Below the pieces are notes generated by a model that saw only the letters and a list, made by a program, of their open reading frames with translations, ran no database searches and was not told where the DNA came from. From NCBI RefSeq assembly GCF_008364765.1, contig NZ_VTUY01000018.1, forward strand, positions 281 to 60,612: 60,332 nucleotides of DNA, written 5' to 3'. This DNA is from Bacillus sp. CH30_1T (lineage in GTDB: Bacteria > Bacillota > Bacilli > Bacillales > Bacillaceae_B). Positions 1 through 6,994 of this stretch are shown here, piece after piece. Position 1 is the stretch's first letter, and every line of letters starts with the position of its first letter. Both the position numbers and the translations under genes were made by a program.

Positions 1-90
1 GGGAGCAAGCTCCCATCAATCCGCTCGACTTGCATGTATTAGGCACGCCGCCAGCGTTCGTCCTGAGCCAGGATCAAACTCTCCGATAAA
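1..90 (-). rRNA. 16S ribosomal RNA, 5' end only (partial)
   Basis: Read on the minus strand, the segment gives the standard bacterial 16S start, with the universal AGAGTTTGATCCTGGCTCAG site followed by the hallmark GAACGCTGGCGGCGTGCC block and the beginning of variable region V1. Only the first ~90 nt lie in the window; the gene continues past the left edge. The mature 5' end is placed near 88-90 by analogy with Bacillus and is accurate to a few bases. Two promoters lie upstream (to the right), so this is the head of an rRNA operon reading leftwards. Confidence 0.97.
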
Positions 91-195
91 AGTTTGAATA
101 GCTCTTTAAAAATAAATCTAGAATTAACGTTGACGTATTGTCTTGTTTTGTTCAGTTTTCAAGGTTCAATGTCCGCCGTTTCTGTTTGAAGCGAC
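91..195 (-). other. rRNA operon leader with boxA-like element
   Basis: This is the transcribed leader between the rrn promoters and the mature 16S end. It contains GAACCTTGAAAACTGAACA on the minus strand (about 150-167), typical of Bacillus rRNA leaders and spacers, where boxA-type sites recruit the Nus antitermination complex and the flanks pair to form the RNase III processing stem. The boxA assignment is by resemblance. Confidence 0.6.
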
Positions 196-201
196 TTTAT
201 T

Positions 202-231
202 AATTTATCACATATCCTCATGTGATGTCAA
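202..231 (-). promoter_or_regulatory. rrn promoter P2 (sigma-A)
   Basis: The minus strand has a perfect -35 TTGACA (226-231), an 18-nt spacer and -10 TAAATT (202-207). It lies about 110 nt before the mature 16S end, the usual place for the downstream rrn promoter. The spacer contains the inverted repeat CACAT/ATGTG. Confidence 0.8.
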
Positions 232-298
232 CTGTTTTTTAAAGATTATTTATTGGTGTTTCTTCTAAATAATTCATTGCGTTTCAGCGACGTTTATT

Positions 299-327
299 AA
301 TATACCAAGTTTATCGGGAGGGGTCAA
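299..327 (-). promoter_or_regulatory. rrn promoter P1 (sigma-A)
   Basis: The minus strand has -35 TTGACC (322-327), a 17-nt spacer and -10 TATATT (299-304), about 95 bp upstream of P2. The tandem P1/P2 arrangement is standard for Bacillus rRNA operons. Confidence 0.8.
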
Positions 328-420
328 TACATTTCATGAACTTTCTCAAAAAAATTTTAAAACACATTACCGCTTTTACACTCCCGCCTCTTAATTCAGC
401 TAGCCGCTCCCATCATTCAC

Positions 421-457
421 AAATAATAAAGCTCCCGTTCGGATACATACGGAAGCT
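421..457 (-). terminator. Intrinsic terminator of the small unknown gene
   Basis: On the minus strand AGCTTCCGT (449-457) pairs with ACGGGAGCT (430-438), nine pairs with one G-U, followed by TTTATTATTT. It begins 9 nt after the stop codon at 466 and insulates that gene from the rRNA operon. Confidence 0.75.
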
Positions 458-465
458 GATTTTCA

Positions 466-693
466 TCAATATGTTTCTTTCTTCGCTGCCGTCTTCATAT
501 ACTTTAGACATTCCTTATGACTGGCAAACCTTTTAAAGAGTGAAAATAAGATTTTGTACCGTTCATCCATTGCTCTCTTAACGATATGATCAATTCGAGA
601 ATCTTTTAGGTCGAACAGTATTTCATCCATCTCTCTTTTTAACAAATACTCTATTTCTTGTTTCTCTCTGTCATTAATCATTAACCCCAGCAA
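466..693 (-). CDS. Small conserved-looking hypothetical protein (75 aa)
   Basis: I do not recognise a named family. The protein is about 75 residues, highly charged (EKQEIEYLLKREMDEI..., many Lys/Arg/Glu) and probably all helical, with no signal peptide, membrane segment or Cys-pair motif. The reading frame opens at a GTG (702), but the Shine-Dalgarno AAGGGGTG overlaps that codon. The TTG at 691-693 sits 6 nt past it and is the better start; an ATG at 679-681 is a further alternative. It has its own terminator and lies between pdaB and the rRNA operon. Coding is supported by the ribosome site, the terminator and acidic/basic composition, not by homology. Confidence 0.7.
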   Translation of the reverse strand: MLGLMINDREKQEIEYLLKREMDEILFDLKDSRIDHIVKRAMDERYKILFSLFKRFASHKECLKYMKTAAKKETY

Positions 694-769
694 GTATGTC
701 ACCCCTTAATGTTTGTATTTGTAGTTTTTTCCATTAAAAGAAATTTATAATCATTTTTTTATAAGTTAG

Positions 770-797
770 ATATTTTTTCCGGGGACATGCATATCTT
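770..797 (+). promoter_or_regulatory. Candidate sigma-E-type promoter of pdaB
   Basis: ATATT (770-774), a 15-nt spacer and CATATCTT (790-797) resemble the sigma-E pattern (ATATT, 14-15 nt, CATACAAT; 6 of 8 in the -10). The predicted start lies about 25-30 nt before the TTG of pdaB. B. subtilis pdaB is a sporulation gene, which fits, but the sigma assignment is inference. Confidence 0.5.
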
Positions 798-833
798 TAG
801 TAGAGATAGACGGTTGAACGGAGGGATGAAATA

Positions 834-1583
834 TTGAATACGTTTCACACAGTTAATGCTAAGAAGTTAAAGCAAATCAGTCTGATTATCGTGATTTCAT
901 TTTTTACTGCCTTGTTTGTATATAGCAGTAACCTTTCGACTCTTTCTGTTTTTAGTACGAAGGATGGACCGAAAGCGATCTACAGAGGAGAAAAGGGAGT
1001 CGCGATTACATTCAATATTGGTTGGGGAGATGAAAAAGCTAGGCCGATTCTTGAAGAATTAAAGAAGATGAATGTCCAGTCAGCTACCTTCTTTCTTTCC
1101 GGAGCCTGGGCTGAGAGACACCCTGATTTAGTGGAGCAAATTGTGAAGCAGGGATATGAAATCGGAAATCTTGGCTATGCCTATTCTGATTATACGGATA
1201 TGGAACCAAATAAGATCAAGCAGGACATTTTAAAAGCCGATACCGTTTTTAAGAAGCTGAATGTAAAAGATGTGAAGTTATTACGCGTGCCAACGGGACA
1301 CTTTAATAAAGAAACATTAAAGGTAGCTGACTCTCTTGGACTTACTGTGGTTCACTGGAGTGTAGACTCTAAAGATTGGACGAATCCTGGTGTAGATGAA
1401 ATTATCAATAATGTGAAGAAAGCCAAAAAAGGGGACATCATTCTCCTTCACGCATCGGATTCAGCTAAACAAACGAAATCCGCTTTGCCGACCATCGTGA
1501 AAGAGTTGAAAGGAAAAGGTAACTTCATTACGGTTTCCGACATGATTTCAAACGGGGATGCCGAGTCCTCCCTCATACAGTAA
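834..1583 (+). CDS. pdaB: PdaB, sporulation polysaccharide deacetylase family protein
   Basis: NodB-fold (carbohydrate esterase 4 like) protein of 249 aa required in Bacillus for maintenance of spores late in sporulation. An N-terminal membrane anchor (about residues 13-31) precedes the NodB domain (about 55-235). Recognisable blocks are GVAITFNIGWGDEKARPIL near 55, ATFFLSGAWAERHPDLV near 85, the RVPTG motif and GDIILLHASDS. The position of the first catalytic Asp of the family motif is Asn here (N61), and the usual HxxxH metal site is not visible, so enzymatic activity is uncertain. The TTG start is chosen because GGAGGG lies 8 nt upstream. It is one of only two plus-strand genes and converges on kbaA at a shared terminator. 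Confidence 0.95.
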   Translation: MNTFHTVNAKKLKQISLIIVISFFTALFVYSSNLSTLSVFSTKDGPKAIYRGEKGVAITFNIGWGDEKARPILEELKKMNVQSATFFLSGAWAERHPDLVEQIVKQGYEIGNLGYAYSDYTDMEPNKIKQDILKADTVFKKLNVKDVKLLRVPTGHFNKETLKVADSLGLTVVHWSVDSKDWTNPGVDEIINNVKKAKKGDIILLHASDSAKQTKSALPTIVKELKGKGNFITVSDMISNGDAESSLIQ

Positions 1584-1584
1584 T

Positions 1585-1626
1585 AAAAGCCCGCTGATGA
1601 AGGGAATTCACCAGCGGGCTTTTATT
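1585..1626. terminator. Bidirectional terminator between pdaB and kbaA
   Basis: AAAAGCCCGCTG...CAGCGGGCTTTT gives a ten-pair GC-rich stem with T-runs on both strands. It begins next to the pdaB stop and ends just before the kbaA stop, so it can serve both convergent genes. Confidence 0.9.
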
Positions 1627-1629
1627 TGT

Positions 1630-2265
1630 TTATCTCTTAGTTGGCTGCTTATGTTGTCTGTCCAATTGGGATTTCTCGATATATTTAGGAAGGCGCAGAA
1701 GCTGAAATGCATTACATGCCAATAAAGCCAGCAGCATAAGGTACAGCCATTTAACGGAATTCACCAGTAAAACCGGCAGCCACTCCAATGTCGTTACAAC
1801 AATCATAAAGAATAGGGCAGACACAAATGTGTTCGTCTTGGCTTCTGATTGCTGATTCTTCATATAAGCTACGACTAAGCCAACGACCAATATTCCGATC
1901 CCAAGAAAAATATAAGGCGTATACGACTCGCCTTCCTCAGCGAAAGCTCTGAATCGGAAGTAGATTAAATCAAACAGGACGAGGGCAATCAGCACCACTT
2001 GAACAGGATTCCATAAGCTCTTAAACATTCCCATCCCGAATTGATGGATGGTTAGATATGCGAAATAGCCCATCTGACTGATTACACTAAAGGTGAAACC
2101 TACAAATATAAACCAAAGTAGACTGGATAATATGCCAATCACGTTACCGTCTTGAATGTATGGTCCGAACTGATCCCATCTAATGAGAAGTGCGGCGATG
2201 GCAGTTACAGCTCCACCGATCACTAACGTATGAATAAAAAAACGAATCCAATTGCGGATGGTCAC
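1630..2265 (-). CDS. kbaA: KbaA, KinB-signalling pathway activation protein
   Basis: Integral membrane protein of about 211 aa that, in B. subtilis, activates the KinB branch of the sporulation phosphorelay. Several hydrophobic stretches alternate with short charged loops (roughly residues 8-28, 45-70, 85-108, 120-140, 150-170 and 175-195), consistent with about six membrane segments and no soluble domain. The frame extends upstream to an ATG at 2301, but GGAGG (2275-2279) lies 9 nt before a GTG at 2263-2265, giving the N terminus M-T-I-R-N-W-I-R, which is the better start. It sits divergently next to gerD, the conserved Bacillus order. Confidence 0.92.
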   Translation of the reverse strand: MTIRNWIRFFIHTLVIGGAVTAIAALLIRWDQFGPYIQDGNVIGILSSLLWFIFVGFTFSVISQMGYFAYLTIHQFGMGMFKSLWNPVQVVLIALVLFDLIYFRFRAFAEEGESYTPYIFLGIGILVVGLVVAYMKNQQSEAKTNTFVSALFFMIVVTTLEWLPVLLVNSVKWLYLMLLALLACNAFQLLRLPKYIEKSQLDRQHKQPTKR

Positions 2266-2351
2266 TTCTATTTTCCTCCAAATATAAAAATATACACTCA
2301 TTTGATTGTACCAACGCTACTATAAAAAATCCAGGTTCCAGTTTTTATTGT

Positions 2352-2380
2352 GCATATTTTTTTCGTTATTTCTCATATTA
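2352..2380 (+). promoter_or_regulatory. Sigma-G-type forespore promoter of gerD
   Basis: GCATA (2352-2356), a 17-nt spacer and CATATTA (2374-2380) fit the sigma-F/sigma-G consensus (GHATR, 17-18 nt, CATWHTA) at every position. It lies about 35 nt before the gerD ATG. Established work places gerD in the forespore regulon of B. subtilis, which agrees. Confidence 0.8.
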
Positions 2381-2414
2381 AGTGTAAAGGAATTTGTATG
2401 GAAGGAGCCTACCC

Positions 2415-3062
2415 ATGAAAAGATATTCCTTTCTTTTTCTACTGTCGATTCTTCTCCTGTCCGCTTGCGGCGGTGGTGGAGAAACAGGCGGTGGGAAAAC
2501 GGATTATGAAGAAACCAAGAAAATGGTTGTCGATATATTAAAGACCGATGATGGTAAAAAAGCGATTCAAGAAATCATGTCTGATGAAAAAATGAAATCA
2601 GAACTTATTATGGACCAGGGGGTTGTCACTGAGACAATCACGAAGACGTTAACGTCAGAAAAAGGAACTGAATTCTGGAAAAAGTCATTCGAAGACCCTA
2701 AATTTGCCGAGGCTATGGCTAAAAGCATGAAGGATGGAAATGAAAAATTACTCAAAGACCTCATGAAGGATCCTGAGTATCAAAAAATGATGATGGACCT
2801 CTTTAAGGATCCAGAATTCCAAAAAGAACTAACCGAGACATTAAAAAGCCAAGAATATAGGGAACATCTGCAAAAAGTCATTACGGAAACATTTGAAAGC
2901 CCTCTATTTAAGGCTAAGATTCAGGATGTATTATTGAAGGCTGCCGGTGAAATGAAAGAAGGCGGCGAATCTGGTGGTGGTGAACAAGGCGGCGGAGAAT
3001 CCGGCGGTGGCGGAGAATCTGGAGATTCTGGAGGTTCCGGTAGCGGTGGCGGAGGCCAATAA
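2415..3062 (+). CDS. gerD: GerD, spore germination lipoprotein
   Basis: Lipoprotein of the spore inner membrane that organises nutrient germinant receptors into the germinosome. The N terminus has a short signal peptide ending in a lipobox LLSAC, with C18 the predicted diacylated cysteine. Residues about 30-180 form an alpha-helical region with repeated MKDxxxK/FKDPEFQ segments, as in the trimeric GerD rod. The last ~35 residues are almost only Gly, Glu and Ser (GGGESGGGGESG type), a disordered tail. The ATG at 2415 is selected by AAGGAG 7 nt upstream; a longer frame from 2394 would destroy the signal peptide. A near-perfect sigma-G promoter precedes it and a bidirectional terminator follows. 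Confidence 0.95.
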   Translation: MKRYSFLFLLSILLLSACGGGGETGGGKTDYEETKKMVVDILKTDDGKKAIQEIMSDEKMKSELIMDQGVVTETITKTLTSEKGTEFWKKSFEDPKFAEAMAKSMKDGNEKLLKDLMKDPEYQKMMMDLFKDPEFQKELTETLKSQEYREHLQKVITETFESPLFKAKIQDVLLKAAGEMKEGGESGGGEQGGGESGGGGESGDSGGSGSGGGGQ

Positions 3063-3067
3063 ATTTT

Positions 3068-3112
3068 TAAAAAGGACAAATGCGGGGCAAGCCTCAGCAT
3101 TTGTCCTTTTTT
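3068..3112. terminator. Bidirectional terminator between gerD and salA
   Basis: AAAAAGGACAAATGC pairs perfectly with GCATTTGTCCTTTTT around a 13-nt loop, with T-runs on both strands. It serves the convergent genes gerD (+) and salA (-). Confidence 0.92.
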
Positions 3113-3119
3113 AGTTTCA

Positions 3120-4169
3120 TTAAGATAGTTTTTCAATCACTTTATGAGCGATGTCACCATAGATCTGCCCTAAACGGTGGTCCTCTGCGTAGATGGAAGG
3201 AGCAAAATCCTCTTCGTTCCAGTCAGGTTGTTGAAGTGGAAGCTTACCTAATAAGTCGGTACGGAGTTCTTCCGTAAGCTTCTCTCCTCCGCCTTGACCG
3301 AATACGAATTCTTTTTCGCCTGTTTGTTTACTTTCGAAATAGGACATGTTCTCAACCACACCCAGAATGTCATGATCGGTTTGCAGGGCCATTGCGCCTG
3401 CTCGAGCCGCTACAAACGCTGCTGTTGGATGCGGTGTCGTGACAATGATTTCCTTACAATGTGGAAGCATTGTATGCAAATCAAGGGCAACGTCTCCTGT
3501 TCCCGGCGGCAGGTCCAGCAGTAAATAGTCCAGTTCTCCCCACTCTACTTCCGAGAAGAAATTATTCAGCATTTTCCCGAGCATAGGACCTCTCCAAATA
3601 ACGGGAGCATTGTCTTCAACAAAGAAGCCCATTGAAATGACTTTTACACCAAAACGTTCAACTGGAATAATTCTTTCTCCCCGAACCACTGGTCGTTTCA
3701 CGATTCCCATCATATCCGGCACACTGAACCCGTAAATATCAGCATCCACGAGCCCTACTTTTTTGCCTTGACGGGCCAAGGACACAGCTAAGTTAACAGA
3801 AACTGTCGACTTCCCTACTCCGCCTTTTCCACTGGCAATCGCAATAAACGTTGTATTACTTGCAGGTGATAATAAATCAGTTCCTTGTCCACCGGATCCT
3901 CTATGCTTTTCAAGCTCTTCCTGTGGAAGCTCGGTGAAGCGGATCCCGACAGATTCAGCTCCATTATCCTTTAAGACTTGCACGATCTTTTGCTGGAATT
4001 GCATTTGTTCACCAGTACCTGTCTTGGCAATGGCGATCTTCACGCTTACATGCTTCTTTTCTTCCTTAATTGAAATTTCTGCGATACCGTTTGTTTCTTC
4101 TAACGTTTTATTTAAAAAAGGATCTTTTAATCCAAATAAAAGTTCGCGTGTCTGTTGTTCAGTTAACAT
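3120..4169 (-). CDS. salA: SalA, Mrp/NBP35-family P-loop ATPase
   Basis: Mrp-type ATPase of 349 aa. In B. subtilis SalA represses scoC and so raises extracellular protease expression. The N-terminal DUF59/MIP18-like domain (about 5-85) is followed by the ATPase domain with the deviant Walker A SGKGGVGKST (about 113-122), the switch DADIYG motif and LLLDLPPGTGD. The only cysteine is in LPHCKE; the CxxC pair that binds Fe-S in ApbC/Mrp carriers is absent, which fits a regulatory rather than cluster-carrier role. It has AAGGGTGG before the ATG and its own extended -10 promoter. Confidence 0.95.
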   Translation of the reverse strand: MLTEQQTRELLFGLKDPFLNKTLEETNGIAEISIKEEKKHVSVKIAIAKTGTGEQMQFQQKIVQVLKDNGAESVGIRFTELPQEELEKHRGSGGQGTDLLSPASNTTFIAIASGKGGVGKSTVSVNLAVSLARQGKKVGLVDADIYGFSVPDMMGIVKRPVVRGERIIPVERFGVKVISMGFFVEDNAPVIWRGPMLGKMLNNFFSEVEWGELDYLLLDLPPGTGDVALDLHTMLPHCKEIIVTTPHPTAAFVAARAGAMALQTDHDILGVVENMSYFESKQTGEKEFVFGQGGGEKLTEELRTDLLGKLPLQQPDWNEEDFAPSIYAEDHRLGQIYGDIAHKVIEKLS

Positions 4170-4216
4170 GAATAACCACCCTTTTCTATGTATTCGTTTT
4201 CAATCAATCTGCTTTC

Positions 4217-4225
4217 AGTATAACA
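4217..4225 (-). promoter_or_regulatory. Extended -10 promoter of salA
   Basis: On the minus strand TGTTATACT (TGn followed by TATACT) lies about 48 nt before the salA ATG. No convincing -35 hexamer is visible at 16-18 nt, so it would depend on the extended -10. Confidence 0.45.
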
Positions 4226-4300
4226 TATTCTTAGTTGAATGAATGATCAAAAGGTTTTGAATGCTTTTGTTGAATAATGAAATGATTTATTGATAAATAA

Positions 4301-4335
4301 TAAAAGCTGAGAGGTTATTCCTCATCAGCTTTTTC
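4301..4335 (-). terminator. Intrinsic terminator overlapping the cwlD stop
   Basis: On the minus strand AAAGCTGATGAGG pairs with CCTCTCAGCTTTT (one mismatch), followed by ATTATTT. The 5' arm includes the final codons and stop of cwlD, so termination begins inside the gene. Confidence 0.8.
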
Positions 4336-5043
4336 TTTATCTTCATCTTCCATTGTTAAATAATTGAGAACCCCCTGGTATACAGAGGCAGCAATTTTTT
4401 GCTGGTAGTCTTCTTTAAGTAAGTTAGCCCGCTCTCCTGGATTGGATAGGAATCCGATTTCCACTAAGGCTCCTGACTTTTTGGCGTGTTTTAAGATATA
4501 CACATTTTGAATGCCCTTCGCTTCACGTTTGGTGTTTTCTAAATTGCGTATAAGCTCTCCCTGAATGGCTTTTGCAAGGGCTTTATTTTCTTTATACTTT
4601 GGATTATAGAATGTTTGGGCTCCGCTCCACTTAGCAGATGGAATGGAGTTCAGATGAATACTTAAAAATAAGTCTGCTTCAGATTCATTGATTAAGCTTA
4701 GCCTCTTCTTTAAATCCTCCACTTTTCGGCGGCTGTATCCTTTAGTTCCTTCATCGGCAAGGTCTTCGTCTTTTTCACGGGTCAGGATTACAAGAGCCCC
4801 TTGTTCCTGGAGATAATCCCTTATCATCAGAGACACATTTAAAGCGATGTCCTTTTCCAGGGCATCCTGATCACCAGCTCCACCGTCCGGCCCGCCATGT
4901 CCGGGATCTATATAGATGATTTTACCTGATAAAGGGAGATTCCAGGAATCCCACGTATCCTTGTCCAGAATCTTATATTGAATAATGAATAATAATATCG
5001 CCAGTGCAGAAATCATCCCGATAACCTTTAGTTTCTGAATCAT
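4315..5043 (-). CDS. cwlD: CwlD, N-acetylmuramoyl-L-alanine amidase of spore cortex
   Basis: Zinc amidase (Amidase_3) of 242 aa that removes peptide side chains from cortex peptidoglycan so that muramic-delta-lactam can form, a mark later read by germination lytic enzymes. A membrane segment (about 5-23) is followed by the catalytic domain. IYIDPGHGGPDGGAGD carries the first Zn-binding His (about H49), LSIHLNSI the second, and ALVEIGFLSNPGE the catalytic Glu. Length matches the B. subtilis enzyme closely. It is followed by its own terminator. No clear sporulation promoter could be assigned in the ~105 nt upstream. Confidence 0.95.
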   Translation of the reverse strand: MIQKLKVIGMISALAILLFIIQYKILDKDTWDSWNLPLSGKIIYIDPGHGGPDGGAGDQDALEKDIALNVSLMIRDYLQEQGALVILTREKDEDLADEGTKGYSRRKVEDLKKRLSLINESEADLFLSIHLNSIPSAKWSGAQTFYNPKYKENKALAKAIQGELIRNLENTKREAKGIQNVYILKHAKKSGALVEIGFLSNPGERANLLKEDYQQKIAASVYQGVLNYLTMEDEDKEKADEE

Positions 5044-5148
5044 TCCAGTCCTCCCATTTCCAGTTTCAACCCGGAGTATAACCTCTTTATAGCTCCGCTC
5101 TCCTTACTAAAAAATATGGGACGAGAATGATTTTTAGAACTGAAATGA

Positions 5149-5595
5149 TTAATTCAAACGCAGTTTATGACGCTTGATCCCCTTTTCATACCCTTCTGAC
5201 CACCATGTTTCCACAAAGTGCTCGCAGCAGAAATAAAAGGATTCATCCACTTGATTCGAGACGCCCATCTCTGACCAATACAACCAGAAATTATAAAGTG
5301 TATCAATAAAGTGTTTTAATTCTTCCTCGCACCGCTTTTTCACGAGGTCTGTAGGTTCGCCGGTATAACCAAACTTGCTGACCTTTCCACCGAGCAGATA
5401 GGCTTCAATGGCCACATCAAAGCATGCCTCATCAAAACCTTGCTGCATAAATACACCGCCTTGAACCTTTATATATCCAAAATGCTTTCGGACACTCTCC
5501 TGAAGCATTTTAATCGAAATCTCTTTCAACAATGTTCTTTCCGTCTTAATTTGTTTTTCTCTTCTCTTTGTATTGAAAGTTGTAATAACGTTCAA
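5149..5595 (-). CDS. ybaK: YbaK, DUF2521 family protein
   Basis: Protein of 148 aa occupying the ybaK position between rpsI and cwlD and resembling the Bacillus-only DUF2521 family of unknown function. Visible features are an N-terminal basic stretch (TKRREKQIKTERT), aromatic-rich segments (FWLYWSEMG, YFCCEHFVETWWSEGYEKG) and a paired Cys (CC). No signal peptide or membrane segment is seen. The TTG start is supported by AAAGGGGTGG ending 7 nt upstream. It is separated from rpsI by a strong terminator, so it must be transcribed by readthrough or from a promoter I could not identify. Confidence 0.85.
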   Translation of the reverse strand: MNVITTFNTKRREKQIKTERTLLKEISIKMLQESVRKHFGYIKVQGGVFMQQGFDEACFDVAIEAYLLGGKVSKFGYTGEPTDLVKKRCEEELKHFIDTLYNFWLYWSEMGVSNQVDESFYFCCEHFVETWWSEGYEKGIKRHKLRLN

Positions 5596-5670
5596 AGATC
5601 ATCCACCCCTTTGAACGTATTTTCCTACTTAACACAACACTTCATTCGAGTAACTGTTACCAATTTTACA

Positions 5671-5711
5671 ACAAAAAAAGCCCAACCGATAAGAATCGGT
5701 TGAGCTTTTGT
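5671..5711 (-). terminator. Terminator of the rplM-rpsI operon
   Basis: On the minus strand AAAAGCTCAACCGAT pairs with ATCGGTTGGGCTTTT (one G-U pair), followed by a run of T. It lies 13 nt after the rpsI stop. Confidence 0.93.
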
Positions 5712-5723
5712 TTGAAATAATAA

Positions 5724-6116
5724 TTAACGCTTAGAGAATTGTGGCGCGCGACGTGCACCTTTAAGACCGTATTTTTTACGTTCTTTCATACGAGAGTCAC
5801 GAGTTAATAATCCAGCGCGTTTTAGAGTTCCACGGTACTCAGGGTCTGCTTGTAGTAAAGCACGAGCGATTCCGTGACGGATCGCACCAGCTTGACCAGC
5901 ATAGCCTCCACCATGAACGTTTACTAAAACGTCATAGTTACCAAGAGTTTCAGTTGCAACTAATGGTTGCTTAATTACTTCTCTTAGTGCTGCGAATGGG
6001 ATATATACTTCTACTTCACGATCATTGATAACGATGTTTCCGTTACCTGGTACTAAACGTACACGAGCTACTGAGCTCTTACGACGACCAGTTCCGTAAT
6101 ATTGAACTTGAGCCAA
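5724..6116 (-). CDS. rpsI: 30S ribosomal protein S9
   Basis: S9 of the small subunit head, 130 aa, full length. It begins [20 protein letters not shown] and ends in the basic tail [11 protein letters not shown], whose last residues reach the anticodon loop of P-site tRNA. It follows rplM by 22 nt with GAGGAGG upstream, and the pair forms a two-gene operon with its own promoter and terminator, as in B. subtilis. Confidence 0.98.
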   Translation of the reverse strand: MAQVQYYGTGRRKSSVARVRLVPGNGNIVINDREVEVYIPFAALREVIKQPLVATETLGNYDVLVNVHGGGYAGQAGAIRHGIARALLQADPEYRGTLKRAGLLTRDSRMKERKKYGLKGARRAPQFSKR

Positions 6117-6138
6117 GATAATAACCTCCTCTTATTAA

Positions 6139-6576
6139 TTATCCACGAAGTTCGTAAACTTCAGGTTGTTGTGCTTGATGCGGATGCTCTGCTCCAGCAT
6201 ATACATGTAATTTCTTGAACATTTGACGACCTAGAGAACCTTTTGGAAGCATACCTTTAATAGTAAGCTCTAACATTTTCTCTGAGTAGTTTGTACGCAT
6301 TTCTAATGCTGTACGTTGCTTTAAACCACCTGGGTGATTAGTGTGACGGTAGTAAATCTTGTCCGTTAACTTTTTACCAGTTAGTTCGATTTTTGAAGCA
6401 TTAAGAATGATAACATGATCACCAGTGTCTACATGTGGTGTGAATGTTGGTTTGTGTTTTCCGCGTAGAATAGAAGCAACTTCACTAGCTAAACGTCCTA
6501 GAGTTTTGCCTTCAGCATCTACAACGAACCATTTACGATCGATTTCGTTGGCTTTTGCCATATACGTTGTACGCAT
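6139..6576 (-). CDS. rplM: 50S ribosomal protein L13
   Basis: Early-assembly L13, 145 aa, the usual Bacillus length. It starts [16 protein letters not shown] and contains the family blocks [17 protein letters not shown] ([20 protein letters not shown]), [13 protein letters not shown] ([15 protein letters not shown]) and [15 protein letters not shown]. First gene of the rplM-rpsI operon. Its leader carries a hairpin consistent with the L13 autoregulatory leader known in Bacillales. Confidence 0.98.
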   Translation of the reverse strand: MRTTYMAKANEIDRKWFVVDAEGKTLGRLASEVASILRGKHKPTFTPHVDTGDHVIILNASKIELTGKKLTDKIYYRHTNHPGGLKQRTALEMRTNYSEKMLELTIKGMLPKGSLGRQMFKKLHVYAGAEHPHQAQQPEVYELRG

Positions 6577-6664
6577 GATTTAACCTCCTATTTAATGAAT
6601 CCGTAGTATTTATTTTCTAATCACAATAAGTTTCCGGGGCTTATCGTGGGGTTAATAACATACC
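6577..6664 (-). promoter_or_regulatory. Putative L13 ribosomal leader
   Basis: The ~85-nt 5' UTR between the predicted start and the rplM ATG contains the stem CACGATAAG/CTTATTGTG (8 Watson-Crick and one G-U pair) capped by CCCCGGAAA, then a purine-rich stretch and TAGGAGG. Location and single conserved hairpin fit the L13 leader family; assignment needs a covariance-model search. Confidence 0.6.
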
Positions 6665-6671
6665 ATATGCT

Positions 6672-6700
6672 ATATTATCTTGTTCCCAGTCTATTGTCAA
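6672..6700 (-). promoter_or_regulatory. Sigma-A promoter of rplM-rpsI
   Basis: Perfect -35 TTGACA (6695-6700), 17-nt spacer and -10 TAATAT (6672-6677) on the minus strand, with A/T tracts upstream that could act as an UP element. Confidence 0.9.
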
Positions 6701-6818
6701 GAGAATGTTACACCAGGATTAGTTGTTTTAGAATTTTTTTTAAAACTTGATTATCATCTTTAATTAACCAATTCATTTTATAGTTGCGATAAGGTATGTC
6801 TATACCCAGATAGTAGTG

Positions 6819-6942
6819 GTTGATTTCCGCTCCAGGTGCTCGCTTTCCGCGGGGCGGGCGATGAGCCTCCTTGGCTTCACCTGCGGGGTCTCACCTGTCC
6901 CGCTATTCCCGCAGGAGTCGAGCAACTTCCGCTCCAATCAAC
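6819..6942. repeat. 124-bp GC-rich intergenic repeat with GTTGAT/ATCAAC ends
   Basis: The element begins GTTGATTTCCGCTCC (6819-6833) and ends CTTCCGCTCCAATCAAC (6926-6942). The outer GTTGAT/ATCAAC are inverted, while TTCCGCTCC inside each end is a direct repeat. The interior is far more GC-rich than the flanks and has nested stems, including TGCTCG/CGAGCA and a perfect CCTGCGGG/CCCGCAGG (6880-6887 and 6908-6915). It lies between the truA stop and the rplM promoter. I know similar sequences as high-copy intergenic elements in Bacillaceae genomes; no mobile function has been read here. A 22-bp remnant is at 25832-25853. The rest of 6701-6994 holds no gene. Confidence 0.8.
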
Positions 6943-6994
6943 TTCAAGGGTTCTGATATAAACTATCTTTCAGAATGTTAATCATCCACTAATT

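Noticed and set aside
2394..2414. Seven-codon N-terminal extension of GerD
   Set aside because: It would place charged residues before the signal peptide and contains the ribosome site AAGGAG; the ATG at 2415 is correct.
3934..4242. 102-aa plus-strand frame opposite salA
   Set aside because: Antisense shadow; Cys/Phe-rich and without a ribosome site.
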